Shown: positions 28,028-36,321 of the stretch, one piece after another
How the letters are laid out: every line of letters starts with the position of its first letter
How positions within the stretch are numbered: the stretch's first letter is position 1
From: Desulfuromusa sp.
Lineage (GTDB): Bacteria; Desulfobacterota; Desulfuromonadia; Desulfuromonadales; Geopsychrobacteraceae
Assembly (NCBI GenBank): GCA_027858895.1
Contig: JAQIBX010000026.1
Span: forward strand, 1-42,044
Reading direction: 5' to 3'
DNA length: 42,044 bases
Notes under the pieces: model-generated
What the model was told of the DNA's origin: nothing
The model's input: only the letters and a program-made list of their open reading frames with translations
Databases searched by the model: none
Position numbers and translations under genes: made by a program

Positions 28028-28597
28028 TCACCAAAGATTTTCAAATTGAATGGCGGCGGTCCTGGTGTAGCGGGCCGTATGTTTTGGGTCGCGGTGTCCC
28101 AGGTAATCTTGTACAACACGGCTAGGTGTCCCGTTGTTTGCGAGGTAGAAACCGCAACTGTGACGCAGCATGTGAGGGGTGACATGCCCCAGGCCTGCGA
28201 GTTTTGCGGATCTGCTGACGATATAGATAACTGCGTGACGAGTTAACTGGCCTTGACGTTCTGAAATAAAGAGCCAGGGGAGGGAATCTTTACGAGTAAG
28301 AAGATAACGCCTTAACAGGCGTAACTCGCGGCCCTCGATGGGCTGTTCTGTACTCAGACCGCCCTTAATTCTCTCTACCCAGATCCGAGCGGTTTTCAGA
28401 TCCAGGTGCGAAAGCCTGGTTCGACACAATTCCGTTTCTCTTAAGCCGTGACGGAAAAGCATCATGATTAAAGCTTGATCCCGTTCGGGATAGCGACTTT
28501 TCTTTGCCGCCTTTAAGAGCTTATCTATTTCAATATGGGTCAAAAAATCGCGATATCTTTCGTGATCATCTACTGTTTTTGTTTCAACTTTTAACAT
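28028..28597 (-). CDS. Short tyrosine recombinase (Xer-like)
   Basis: 189 residues holding essentially only the catalytic domain. The canonical set is present: R53 (HGLRETEL), K78, H142 and R145 (HMLRH), H168 (LGHRD) and nucleophile Y177 (ARYTRT). The N-terminal core-binding domain of full-length XerC/D (about 300 residues) is absent, as in FimB-type and several plasmid recombinases. Next to the origin it most likely resolves plasmid multimers; an integron or transposon origin is less likely. The ATG follows AGAGGGCGAA. Confidence 0.88.
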   Translation of the reverse strand: MLKVETKTVDDHERYRDFLTHIEIDKLLKAAKKSRYPERDQALIMMLFRHGLRETELCRTRLSHLDLKTARIWVERIKGGLSTEQPIEGRELRLLRRYLLTRKDSLPWLFISERQGQLTRHAVIYIVSRSAKLAGLGHVTPHMLRHSCGFYLANNGTPSRVVQDYLGHRDPKHTARYTRTAAIQFENLW

Positions 28598-28713
28598 TTC
28601 GCCCTCTGGCCTTCATTGTCTTTTAATCTTTAAACATCCGAAATACCAACAAATTGGAATTCAAACTTTTAACAAAAGGCTTATTTTGTTGAGAGTTTTT
28701 TTGAATAAAAAAA

Positions 28714-28753
28714 AACTGCAATAAGCCGGATGGGGGGGTGGCTAGTCGCAGTT
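28714..28753 (-). terminator. Bidirectional terminator-like hairpin
   Basis: AACTGC (28714-28719) pairs with GCAGTT (28748-28753), and AGCC with GGCT inside. On the minus strand the stem is followed by a run of nine T's, and on the plus strand by TCTTTTTCTTTT. It would stop transcription entering the recombinase gene from the right. Confidence 0.6.
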
Positions 28754-29100
28754 CTTTTTCTTTTCAGGCAAAAAATAACACTCATTTTTTTTGTGGTCAA
28801 TCGATTTTTAAAGTATACGGGGTCTAATGAAGCCCAATGGGGGTGCCCGCAGAATTCGTAAAAAATCGTACGCTAAGGTTTTCTGATGCCGTGGACGTAT
28901 CAAGTGGGTTTGAAGCCCAATGGTAAGAAAACTCTCGCTAAGCAAATATAGCTTCCCGAATCAATCCTATTGTTCCGATGACCACATAAGATGAAAATTG
29001 GGGGGGAACTTTGATGCCGAGAAATTGACAACGGACTTGGCAGGAGCGTTCTTTTAATCCTTAGGTTAAGCAGGATTGTATTTAAGAACAACTTTCAGGA

Positions 29101-29131
29101 AAGGCCCAATCGATAATTTCGATTGGGCCTT
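29101..29131. terminator. 13-bp perfect hairpin
   Basis: AAGGCCCAATCGA (29101-29113) and its exact complement (29119-29131) surround a TAATT loop. No strong T-run follows on the plus strand and only a short one on the minus strand, so it may be a terminator, possibly left over from a lost gene. Confidence 0.5.
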
Positions 29132-29498
29132 CTGATGTGCTGTAAATGGTGACTTATCAGACATCCCCCCCAACCGTCACAACTGCTAAGTTTTGACAAT
29201 CGCATATCCCGAGTGCGTTGGATTGAGGGGATTGATTGTTGCAGGATATTCCCTTTTAGTACCCGCCAGATTCAAGTGGCACCACATCTGAGTTGGACGA
29301 GATCTTTGACTTGGAATTTTCCTTGGTCTACATTCAGTTTAAGTGCAATCTAGAGGGTTTAGTAGGGGAGATAGCCGTCTCGCTTAACCATGATTAAGGT
29401 CAATTAAATAAGCTTTTAGCGTTGCTCCCTCCACCTTGAATATCTTCATTTTGGGAGGTCTCGATACTTAAGTTGCGGGAAAGGATAATGACCTCCAT

Positions 29499-31259
29499 AT
29501 GGGCTCAGTGGTAGAAAGTGAATTGCGTTTTCTGGTGGATCTACAGTCCCCCATGTCGGCAATCATCAATGCTAGTCACAACGGTATTATGATTCTGGAT
29601 CGGGAAGGCATCGTTGTTTTTTACAATACTGCGGCCTCTAGAATCTTTGATGAAAATCAGGTTGCTATCGTCGGCCAGCATTTCTCTGCGGTTCGCCCCG
29701 AAGCCTGGCCAGATCTTCTGCGGGTGATGGAGACAGGTGTATCCCAAATAGGTCAAAAGCTATCTCTCTCTGGGGCTACGATTATTGTTAATCGCAGCCC
29801 AATAATTGTTGATGGTCGCATTGCTGGGGCAATTTCGGTTTTTCAGGACATCTCCGCATATGAATCGATTATTTCCAACCTGCAGGGCTATCAGACTCTA
29901 CACCGCGAATTGGACGCCACCTTTGAGTCCTCGGAAGATGGACTTTATATCGCGGACGGTAACGCCATCACAGTTCGCGTCAATAGCGCGTATGAACGTA
30001 TCACCGGGCTCTCACGTAAAAATCTGATCGGCAAAAATTTACATGATCTGGTCGCAGCAGGGGTCTTTGACTACTCTGCCACTCTGGCTGTATTGCAGGA
30101 CCGAAAACAGTCTTCCATGCTGCAGAACCTCAAGAGTGGCAAACAGATCATGGTCACCGGAACCCCGGTTTTCAATGATGCCGGGGATATTGAACTCGTC
30201 GTCACCAACGTGCGCGATATTACCGAGCTTAATCATATGCGCGTTGAACTGGAAGACAGCCGCCAATTGAGCAGCCGCTACTACCAATCAATCCTGGAGC
30301 AGGAAGAGATGGAGCAGATGCTCAGAGATATGGTGGTCAAGAGCAAAGAGATGCTGCATGTGGTGCACCGGGCCGTCAAGGTGGCGGGCTCTGAGATATC
30401 CGTGCTGCTCAGCGGTGAATCAGGCACCGGCAAAACCATGTTGGCCCGCTCCATCCATCAGATGAGCAAACGTAAGGAGCGCCCTTTCGTCAAGATCAAC
30501 TGCGGCACCATCCCCGATTCCCTGATCGAAAGTGAGCTGTTCGGCTATGAAAAAGGCGCCTTTACCGGTGCGAGCAAAGAAGGCAAAGCCGGATTAATCG
30601 AGGCTGCCCAGGGTGGGACCCTGTTTCTGGACGAGATTGGTGAGCTAAAACTTGCCCTGCAGGTCAAGCTGCTGGAGGTCATTGAGGAGAAAACCTTTAC
30701 CCGGGTGGGTGGTTCCAAGATCATCAGGGTCGATGTGAGAATTATCACCGCAACCCACCGCAACCTGCAGGAGATGATGAAGCAGGGGCAGTTTCGAGAA
30801 GACCTGTTTTACCGGCTTAACGTCGTACCGATCACTATCCCCCCGTTACGTGAGCGGCGCGAAGATATTCCCCCGCTGATTTATAAATTTATCGAGGAAT
30901 ATAATCAAAAACACAACACTGCCAAACGGTTTACCCCGGCCGCACTGAATCGACTTCAGGGCCTCTCTTATCCGGGGAATGTCCGCCAGCTCCTCAACTT
31001 TCTTGAGCAGTTGACGATAATGTCCGACAAGCAGACGATCGACTCGGAAGATTTGCCGATGGAGTTGAGCGCTGTGTCCCTATCTGACCAGGAGGGCCTG
31101 CTCGGGGTGCCGAATCTGAAACGCGCTCTGGATGGTTTGGAGAAGAAAATGCTTGAAGATGCCCTCAAGCAGCATCCTACCGAGTTATCGGCCGCCAGAT
31201 CGCTGGGGATTCACACGACAACCCTGTGGCGAAAAGCGAGTAAGCACGGCCTCAAGTAG
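29499..31259 (+). CDS. Sigma-54-dependent activator, PAS-PAS-AAA+-Fis
   Basis: 586 residues. Two PAS sensor domains (about 18-118 and 134-245) precede a sigma-54 interaction AAA+ domain (about 280-510). That domain has Walker A GESGTGKT (306-313), the sigma-54 contact loop GAFTGA (353-358) and Walker B GTLFLDEI (373-380). A C-terminal Fis-type helix-turn-helix (about 550-585) completes it. There is no receiver domain, so it probably responds to a ligand or redox signal through PAS, like aromatic or alcohol-utilisation activators. It should drive the promoter at 31457. The start is uncertain: ATG 29499 has a poor ribosome site, while AAGGATA precedes an out-of-frame ATG at 29488 that encodes a nine-codon frame overlapping it. 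Confidence 0.93.
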   Translation: MGSVVESELRFLVDLQSPMSAIINASHNGIMILDREGIVVFYNTAASRIFDENQVAIVGQHFSAVRPEAWPDLLRVMETGVSQIGQKLSLSGATIIVNRSPIIVDGRIAGAISVFQDISAYESIISNLQGYQTLHRELDATFESSEDGLYIADGNAITVRVNSAYERITGLSRKNLIGKNLHDLVAAGVFDYSATLAVLQDRKQSSMLQNLKSGKQIMVTGTPVFNDAGDIELVVTNVRDITELNHMRVELEDSRQLSSRYYQSILEQEEMEQMLRDMVVKSKEMLHVVHRAVKVAGSEISVLLSGESGTGKTMLARSIHQMSKRKERPFVKINCGTIPDSLIESELFGYEKGAFTGASKEGKAGLIEAAQGGTLFLDEIGELKLALQVKLLEVIEEKTFTRVGGSKIIRVDVRIITATHRNLQEMMKQGQFREDLFYRLNVVPITIPPLRERREDIPPLIYKFIEEYNQKHNTAKRFTPAALNRLQGLSYPGNVRQLLNFLEQLTIMSDKQTIDSEDLPMELSAVSLSDQEGLLGVPNLKRALDGLEKKMLEDALKQHPTELSAARSLGIHTTTLWRKASKHGLK

Positions 31260-31260
31260 G

Positions 31261-31378
31261 ATTGCAATACTGCAATTCTACTGCAGTATTGCAATAGATG
31301 TCCGCTGAATAGCCCCCAAAAGGCCTTTAGCTCTCACCCAATTCCCTCTCAAGTCACCGGCCATTGCAGTTCTGCAAT
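31261..31378. promoter_or_regulatory. Three 16-bp palindromic activator sites (enhancer)
   Basis: ATTGCAATACTGCAAT (31261-31276), ACTGCAGTATTGCAAT (31280-31295) and ATTGCAGTTCTGCAAT (31363-31378) share the pattern ATTGCA-N4-TGCAAT, with one mismatch in the second. They start two bases after the activator stop codon and lie about 80-200 bases upstream of the -24/-12 promoter, the usual place for sigma-54 enhancers. Sites one and two are 19 bases apart centre to centre and together form a larger 14-bp inverted repeat. Confidence 0.8.
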
Positions 31379-31456
31379 TCACCGTTAATCCGCCAATTGT
31401 CCATATAAATATGTTTCCCTGTGTATATTCAATCACTTAGTTGCCTAGAATTGTTG

Positions 31457-31471
31457 TGGCACATCATTTGC
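31457..31471 (+). promoter_or_regulatory. Sigma-54 (-24/-12) promoter
   Basis: TGGCAC-ATCAT-TTGC matches the RpoN consensus TGGCAC-N5-TTGC at every position. Transcription would begin near 31483, giving a leader of about 125 bases before the binding-protein gene. The upstream palindromes and the adjacent activator gene support it. Confidence 0.88.
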
Positions 31472-31607
31472 TATAACACTGGTTGATTATATCGATGACC
31501 TCTCATCAGTCAAACAGTCTAGGTCCCGTTATTTCTGAATTCTGTGGACAGTCGGAAACCTAAACGATCAACGGGCGTTAGCCCCAACTTTTCAAGGAGG
31601 ACAAACC

Positions 31608-32936
31608 ATGTCACAAGACAGTCAACCCAGAAAGAATTCCAGGTTTCATCTGACAGTATTTGCTCTTATCGCAATGCTGACAGCGGTTCTCAGTGTCGGC
31701 ACGCCGGCACCTGCCCAAGCCGAAGACGGTACCTTCAAGCTCGGCCTCGTGACCTTCCTTTCGGGCGGGGCTGCCGGTCCGTTTGGGGTTCCGGCCAGAA
31801 ATGCTGCTGAACTTGTGATTGAAGCAATCAATAAGGGTACCTTACCCGCTCCTTACAACAGTATTGGCATTGCCGGGCAAGCCATTGAGCCGATCATCAT
31901 TGATGAGGCCGGTGGTGGCACCAAGCAGGTTGGCGAGTACCGTAATCTTATCCAGCGCAAGAATGTCGATGCTGTTATTGGCTATATCTCCAGTGGCGAC
32001 TGTATGGCCATCGCGCCCGTCGTTGAGGAGCTTGAAACCCTGACCGTCTTTTTCGATTGCGGAACCCCCCGGATTTTTGAAGACAACAAGTACAAATACC
32101 TGTTCCGTACCGGTCCGACATCCACCATGGATAACGTTGCCGCAGCGCGCTATGTCCTGGATATCAACCCTGACCTGAAATCTGTGTCAGGAATCAATCA
32201 GAACTACTCTTTCGGCAAAGACTCATGGGCCGACTTTAAAGGTTCCATCCAGACCCTCAAGCCAAGCGTCGAGTTCAAGACTGAGCAGTTTCCTAAAATC
32301 TATGCTGGCCAATATGGTGCTGAAGTTTCATCTTTGATGCTTGAAAAGGCTGAAGTTATCCATTCCAGTTTCTGGGGCGGTGATATGGAAGGTCTGGTTC
32401 TCCAGGGCGCAGCTCGTGGTTTATTTGACGACTTCACCGGGGTCTTTACCTGTGGTGAGACCGGCATGTTCCGACTGGCTGACCAGATTGCCGAGGGCAC
32501 TATTCTCGGTGCGCGTGGACCCTTCGGTGTCTATGCTCCGAAAAGCCCACTCAACGACTGGCTGCGTAAAAACTTCATGGCTCGTTACGGGACTCCACCA
32601 ACCTATCCAGCCTATAAGATGGCTCAGGCCCTCATGGGTCTGAAAGCGGCCGCTGATAAAGCCGCTGCTACCGCAGGCAAGAAACCAACCCAGGATGAGA
32701 TCATCGCGGCCTTCACAGGCTTGGAATTTGAAGGTCCAGGCGGCACGGTAAAAATGGCGCTCGGCAATGGCCATCAAGCTGTCCAGGATATGTACTACGG
32801 TCAGTACTCCAACAAGAATGGCAAGCCGACCATGACCAACGTCAAGCGTTATCCTGCTGACTGCGTCAACCCACCTGATGGTGTAACCAGCACTGAATGG
32901 ATCAAGAACGGCCTGAAGCAGGCCAGCTGTAAGTAA
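31608..32936 (+). CDS. Branched-chain amino acid-type ABC transporter substrate-binding protein
   Basis: 442 residues with a Sec signal peptide: basic N terminus, hydrophobic core at about 14-30, likely cut after APAQA (A38). The mature part is a Leu/Ile/Val-type type I periplasmic binding protein (LGLVTFLSGGAAGPFGVPARNAAELVIEAIN, then a GGTKQVGEYRNLI segment). It captures the substrate in the periplasm for the permease pair that follows. In many anaerobes such importers take up aromatic or short organic compounds rather than amino acids, so substrate is open. AAGGAGG seven bases before the ATG is a near-perfect ribosome site. It is first in the operon and followed by a strong hairpin, consistent with high expression. 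Confidence 0.92.
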   Translation: MSQDSQPRKNSRFHLTVFALIAMLTAVLSVGTPAPAQAEDGTFKLGLVTFLSGGAAGPFGVPARNAAELVIEAINKGTLPAPYNSIGIAGQAIEPIIIDEAGGGTKQVGEYRNLIQRKNVDAVIGYISSGDCMAIAPVVEELETLTVFFDCGTPRIFEDNKYKYLFRTGPTSTMDNVAAARYVLDINPDLKSVSGINQNYSFGKDSWADFKGSIQTLKPSVEFKTEQFPKIYAGQYGAEVSSLMLEKAEVIHSSFWGGDMEGLVLQGAARGLFDDFTGVFTCGETGMFRLADQIAEGTILGARGPFGVYAPKSPLNDWLRKNFMARYGTPPTYPAYKMAQALMGLKAAADKAAATAGKKPTQDEIIAAFTGLEFEGPGGTVKMALGNGHQAVQDMYYGQYSNKNGKPTMTNVKRYPADCVNPPDGVTSTEWIKNGLKQASCK

Positions 32937-32946
32937 CACTCCTAAG

Positions 32947-32970
32947 CAGGGGTGGCTTCGGCCACCCCTG
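32947..32970 (+). terminator. Intercistronic UUCG hairpin
   Basis: CAGGGGTGGC-TTCG-GCCACCCCTG is a perfect 10-bp stem with a C(UUCG)G tetraloop, followed by TCCTTTTCCT. Placed between binding-protein and permease genes, it probably stabilises the upstream message and partly terminates transcription, giving more binding protein than membrane subunits. Confidence 0.75.
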
Positions 32971-33001
32971 TCCTTTTCCTGCTAATTATTGTGAGTTGTC
33001 C

Positions 33002-33898
33002 ATGGATACCCTTTTAGTCATTTTGATCGATGGAATTGTCTATTCATCCTGGTTGTTCATCGTTGCCGCCGGACTGACTCTGGTCTACGGCGTCATGAAA
33101 ATCCTGAATATGGCCCACGGAAGTCTGTATGCCATCGGGGCTTACTCTGCCGCATCGATGGTCGGCTGGTACTTTACCAACGGATATGTCCCCTGGGCCA
33201 GCTACCTGGTGTTTCTCGCCGCCGCGATATTAGCAGGGGCCTTTGCGGGCCTGCTGATCGAACGCGGACTGTTGCGGGTGATGTACGGACGCGACGAAGT
33301 TGTCATGATCTTAGTGACCTATGGCGTGTTGCTGATCCTGGAAGATGTGATCAAGCTGCTCTGGGGAGTGGAGGCTTATTTCGCCTATCAACCCTATAGC
33401 CTGGTCGGCCGTACCAAACTTCTGGGAATCACCTTTGCCAACTACGATTTCGTGCTGATCGCTGCTGCGGTTGTGATCGGTGCAATGCTTTGGGCGGGGC
33501 TAAACCGGACCATTCAAGGAAAACTGTTGCGTGCGGTTATCCATGACCGGGATATCAGCATGGCTATGGGGATCAACGTTAAGCGCACCTTCTTTGTGAC
33601 CTTTGTTCTGGGCAGCGCACTTGGCGCACTGGCAGGTGGGCTCACCGCCCCAGCTCTTTCGGTGGTACCCGGGATCGGCATCGAAGTGGGCATCCTGGCC
33701 TTTGCAGTTGTTGTAATTGGCGGCCTCGGCAGTGTTGGTGGGGCCGCAGTCGGTGCTCTGATGGTCGGAATCGCCCGCGCAATTGCAGTTCACACCTATC
33801 CCCAGGTCGAACTGTTCGTCATCTATGGCGTTATGGCTATGGTCCTGGTGGTTCGGCCGCAGGGTCTTTTTGTCTCGACTGTCGCGAGGAAAATCTGA
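33002..33898 (+). CDS. LivH-type ABC transporter permease
   Basis: 298 residues, about eight hydrophobic segments, with the family signature near the N terminus (AAGLTLVYGVMKILNMAHGSLYAIGAY) and the cytoplasmic coupling-loop area (MAMGINVKRTFF...LGSALGALAGGL). It forms one half of the membrane channel with the next permease. I take ATG 33002 rather than a TTG two codons earlier. The stop TGA overlaps the next ATG (ATGA), so translation is coupled. Confidence 0.93.
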   Translation: MDTLLVILIDGIVYSSWLFIVAAGLTLVYGVMKILNMAHGSLYAIGAYSAASMVGWYFTNGYVPWASYLVFLAAAILAGAFAGLLIERGLLRVMYGRDEVVMILVTYGVLLILEDVIKLLWGVEAYFAYQPYSLVGRTKLLGITFANYDFVLIAAAVVIGAMLWAGLNRTIQGKLLRAVIHDRDISMAMGINVKRTFFVTFVLGSALGALAGGLTAPALSVVPGIGIEVGILAFAVVVIGGLGSVGGAAVGALMVGIARAIAVHTYPQVELFVIYGVMAMVLVVRPQGLFVSTVARKI

Positions 33899-34848
33899 TG
33901 CTTAAAACAGATAACACCTCACGCAACCTGTGTATCGCATTTGTTTTACTGCTGTTGGTCGGCTTGATATTGCCCAACTGGCTCGCTTTTCTTACCACCA
34001 TTGCATTGGCCAAAGCGATGGTCGTTGTCGGCCTGGTCATGCTGATGAGGGCGGGACTGGTCTCTTTCGGCCAGGGACTCTACTACTGCCTGGGCGGATA
34101 CACCGTCGGCATCGCTGGTCAGCATCTTGGCATCACCGATGCGGTCGGTATCCTGTTTGTTTCAGCTTTTATCGCCGGCTGTCTCGCGGCCCTGCTGGGG
34201 CTGCTGCTGTGTCGCTACCGGGAAATATTTTTTGCCATGTTGACCCTGGCCTTCTCGATGATTCTTTACGGGGTGTTGGTGAAAACGAGTGAGCTCGGCA
34301 GCACCGATGGCTTCAATGTTGCGAAAGTGACCCTTTTAGGCTGGCAACCCAGCCCTGGGCAGCTGAGTCTGGTGGTTTACAGCCTCGCCTGCCTGGTGGC
34401 CTTTCTGACCGCATTCTTTATGCATCGCTATTACCAGTCGGGCATGGGATTCGCTGGCGAAGCAGTCCGTGAAAACGAGATCCGGGTCGAATATCTTGGC
34501 GTTTCACCGCAGCGCGTGGTCTTTATCAAATATGTGCTGGCAGCGATGCTGGCTGCGGTTGGCGGATCGATCACGGCGATGATTGCCGGGCATGTCGATC
34601 CGGAGATGGCCTATTGGACCACGTCGGGTGAATTTGTTTTTGTTGCCCTGCTCGGTGGCACCGGCCATGTCGTCGCAGCCTTTATCGGCGCCTTCCTGTT
34701 TGAGGTCATCAGAACCATCGCTTTCGATCTGGCACCCTATACTTGGCAGATGATTCTCGGCACCACATTGCTGCTGGTCATCTTCTTTCTGCCGAAGGGA
34801 TTATGGTCTCTGCTGAAAGCCAAAAAAGTCGGGGGCAATAATGTCTAG
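33898..34848 (+). CDS. LivM-type ABC transporter permease
   Basis: 316 residues, multi-spanning. Segments such as RAGLVSFGQGLYYCLGGYT and the coupling region (RENEIRVEYLGVSPQRVVFIKYVLAA) are typical of the LivM branch. It pairs with the LivH-type subunit. It overlaps the ATPase gene that follows by eight bases. Confidence 0.93.
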   Translation: MLKTDNTSRNLCIAFVLLLLVGLILPNWLAFLTTIALAKAMVVVGLVMLMRAGLVSFGQGLYYCLGGYTVGIAGQHLGITDAVGILFVSAFIAGCLAALLGLLLCRYREIFFAMLTLAFSMILYGVLVKTSELGSTDGFNVAKVTLLGWQPSPGQLSLVVYSLACLVAFLTAFFMHRYYQSGMGFAGEAVRENEIRVEYLGVSPQRVVFIKYVLAAMLAAVGGSITAMIAGHVDPEMAYWTTSGEFVFVALLGGTGHVVAAFIGAFLFEVIRTIAFDLAPYTWQMILGTTLLLVIFFLPKGLWSLLKAKKVGGNNV

Positions 34849-35629
34849 TATCCTGGAAACCAAAGGTTTAACTAAAAGTTTTGGCGCCATCACTGCGGCA
34901 GCAAACATCAATGTCACTATCAATGAGAAGGAGATCGTCGGTGTCATCGGGTCTAACGGGGCCGGGAAGACGACTTTTATCAATATGGTGACCGGCTACC
35001 TGAAGCCGACCGGCGGCAGCATCCTCTTTCGCGGTCGCGACATTACCGGCTTCTCCCCGCGACAGGTCACCAGAACGGGCATCTGCCGTTCATTTCAGGT
35101 GGCACAATTGTTCCCTGAATTAACCACCCTGGAAAACATGCTGGTGGCCCACGCCATGTTGAGTAAAAAAAGACTGGGCATGCAGGCCCCAATGAAGAGC
35201 CAAACGAACATTGATACCGCCATGGCCGCTCTGTCTGGCTACGAAATAGAGAGTTATGCGGATGCCCCGGTAGCAACCTTGCCCCAGGGGATTCGTAAAT
35301 TACTGGATATTGCCATGGCGATGGCGAGTGGACCCGATCTGCTACTGCTGGATGAACCTACCAGTGGTGTCGCCATTGAAGAGAAATTCGGCTTGATGGA
35401 TACGGTGATGGAAGCGGTCAAGCGATCGGGCGCGGCAAGCCTCTTTGTTGAGCACGATATGGAGATTGTCAGTCGCTATGCCACGCGGGTTATCGCCTTT
35501 TACGACGGGCATATAATCGCAGATGGTCCAACCGAAGAGGCCTTGAACAATCCGGAAGTGAGAGAATATATCGTAGGCTCCGAATTGCACCTGCAAAAGC
35601 CTGAGGATGATCAAAATGCTGAAAATTAA
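34841..35629 (+). CDS. LivG-type ABC transporter ATPase
   Basis: 262 residues. Walker A GSNGAGKTT, Walker B LLLLDEPTSG and the H-loop (FVEHDME) are intact, and the LivG-type insertion after the Q-loop (RSFQVAQLFPELTTLENML) is present. The ABC signature reads LPQGIRKLLDIA, a departure from the usual LS/AYGxxRxLEIA. The LivG group is known to vary here, but the Pro-Gln pair is unusual. It energises import together with the LivF-type subunit. Confidence 0.92.
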   Translation: MSSILETKGLTKSFGAITAAANINVTINEKEIVGVIGSNGAGKTTFINMVTGYLKPTGGSILFRGRDITGFSPRQVTRTGICRSFQVAQLFPELTTLENMLVAHAMLSKKRLGMQAPMKSQTNIDTAMAALSGYEIESYADAPVATLPQGIRKLLDIAMAMASGPDLLLLDEPTSGVAIEEKFGLMDTVMEAVKRSGAASLFVEHDMEIVSRYATRVIAFYDGHIIADGPTEEALNNPEVREYIVGSELHLQKPEDDQNAEN

Positions 35630-36269
35630 CCAACTTAGCGTCAATATACAAAAGACCCCTATCTTAAGAGATGTTTCGCTATCGATAGAGACGGGGACCA
35701 TGGTTGGTCTCATCGGGCGCAATGGCGCGGGCAAAACCACCTTGATGCGGACGGTTATGGGACTTATGCCCTATGTCTCCGGTTCTGCCCAGATTGATGG
35801 GGTCGACATGTCCACGATTGAACCCCATCATCGGGCCAAGATGGAGATCGGCTACATGCCCGAGGACCGGCGGCTGATCCCGGACCTCACCGTCGAAGAG
35901 AATATTCTGGTTCCGGCCTGGGCAAGCAAGATCCCCGATTACGAAGCACGCCTGGCCTGGGTCTATGAACTTATGCCCGAGGTGGCCGGATTTGCGGGTC
36001 GCAAGGCTTTGCAGTTGAGTGGTGGTCAACAAAAGTTGGTCGCCCTGGCGCGGGCTCTGCTCTGTGGCCGGAAACTGCTGCTGCTGGATGAACCTTTTGA
36101 GGGGGTAGCCCCCGCTTTGTGCCAGCGCCTCATGGATGTCTTGCGTGTGCTGAAGGCCGAAGGCTTGTCCATGTTGCTGTCCGAGTCTGATTATTCCCAT
36201 TCAGCGGGGCTGGTGGATAAGGTCTTCGTCATTGAACGTGGTCAGATTGTCGAAAAATCCCTGACCTGA
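35616..36269 (+). CDS. LivF-type ABC transporter ATPase
   Basis: About 217 residues, with Walker A GRNGAGKTT, signature LSGGQQKLVALARAL and Walker B LLLLDEPFEG. I choose ATG 35616 because GAGG lies nine bases upstream; the in-frame ATG at 35607 overlaps that site. The start overlaps the end of the LivG-type gene. It is slightly shorter than usual LivF (about 235 residues). It completes the five-part importer. Confidence 0.92.
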   Translation: MLKINQLSVNIQKTPILRDVSLSIETGTMVGLIGRNGAGKTTLMRTVMGLMPYVSGSAQIDGVDMSTIEPHHRAKMEIGYMPEDRRLIPDLTVEENILVPAWASKIPDYEARLAWVYELMPEVAGFAGRKALQLSGGQQKLVALARALLCGRKLLLLDEPFEGVAPALCQRLMDVLRVLKAEGLSMLLSESDYSHSAGLVDKVFVIERGQIVEKSLT

Positions 36270-36321
36270 AGCGGTGCTGAATGCTGGGCATATCGTTCGA
36301 ATCTAGAGTGGAGACAATATA

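Larger units (their letters stand above)
28598..29498. other. 900-bp gene-free junction region
   Basis: No convincing gene. It holds two stem-loops (28714-28753 and 29101-29131). The word GAAGCCCAATGG occurs twice (near 28830 and 28911). At 28887-28952 there is a 21-codon frame with no recognisable identity. It lies between the plasmid backbone and the GC-richer catabolic module and may be a decayed recombination junction. The last 100 bases must contain the promoter of the activator gene. Confidence 0.4.

Noticed and set aside
31544-31810. Plus-strand frame overlapping the binding-protein signal peptide
   Set aside because: Shadow of the binding-protein gene, whose AAGGAGG-ATG start and signal peptide are clear.
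32421-32939. 172-codon minus-strand frame inside the binding-protein gene
   Set aside because: Antisense shadow in GC-rich coding DNA with no motif.
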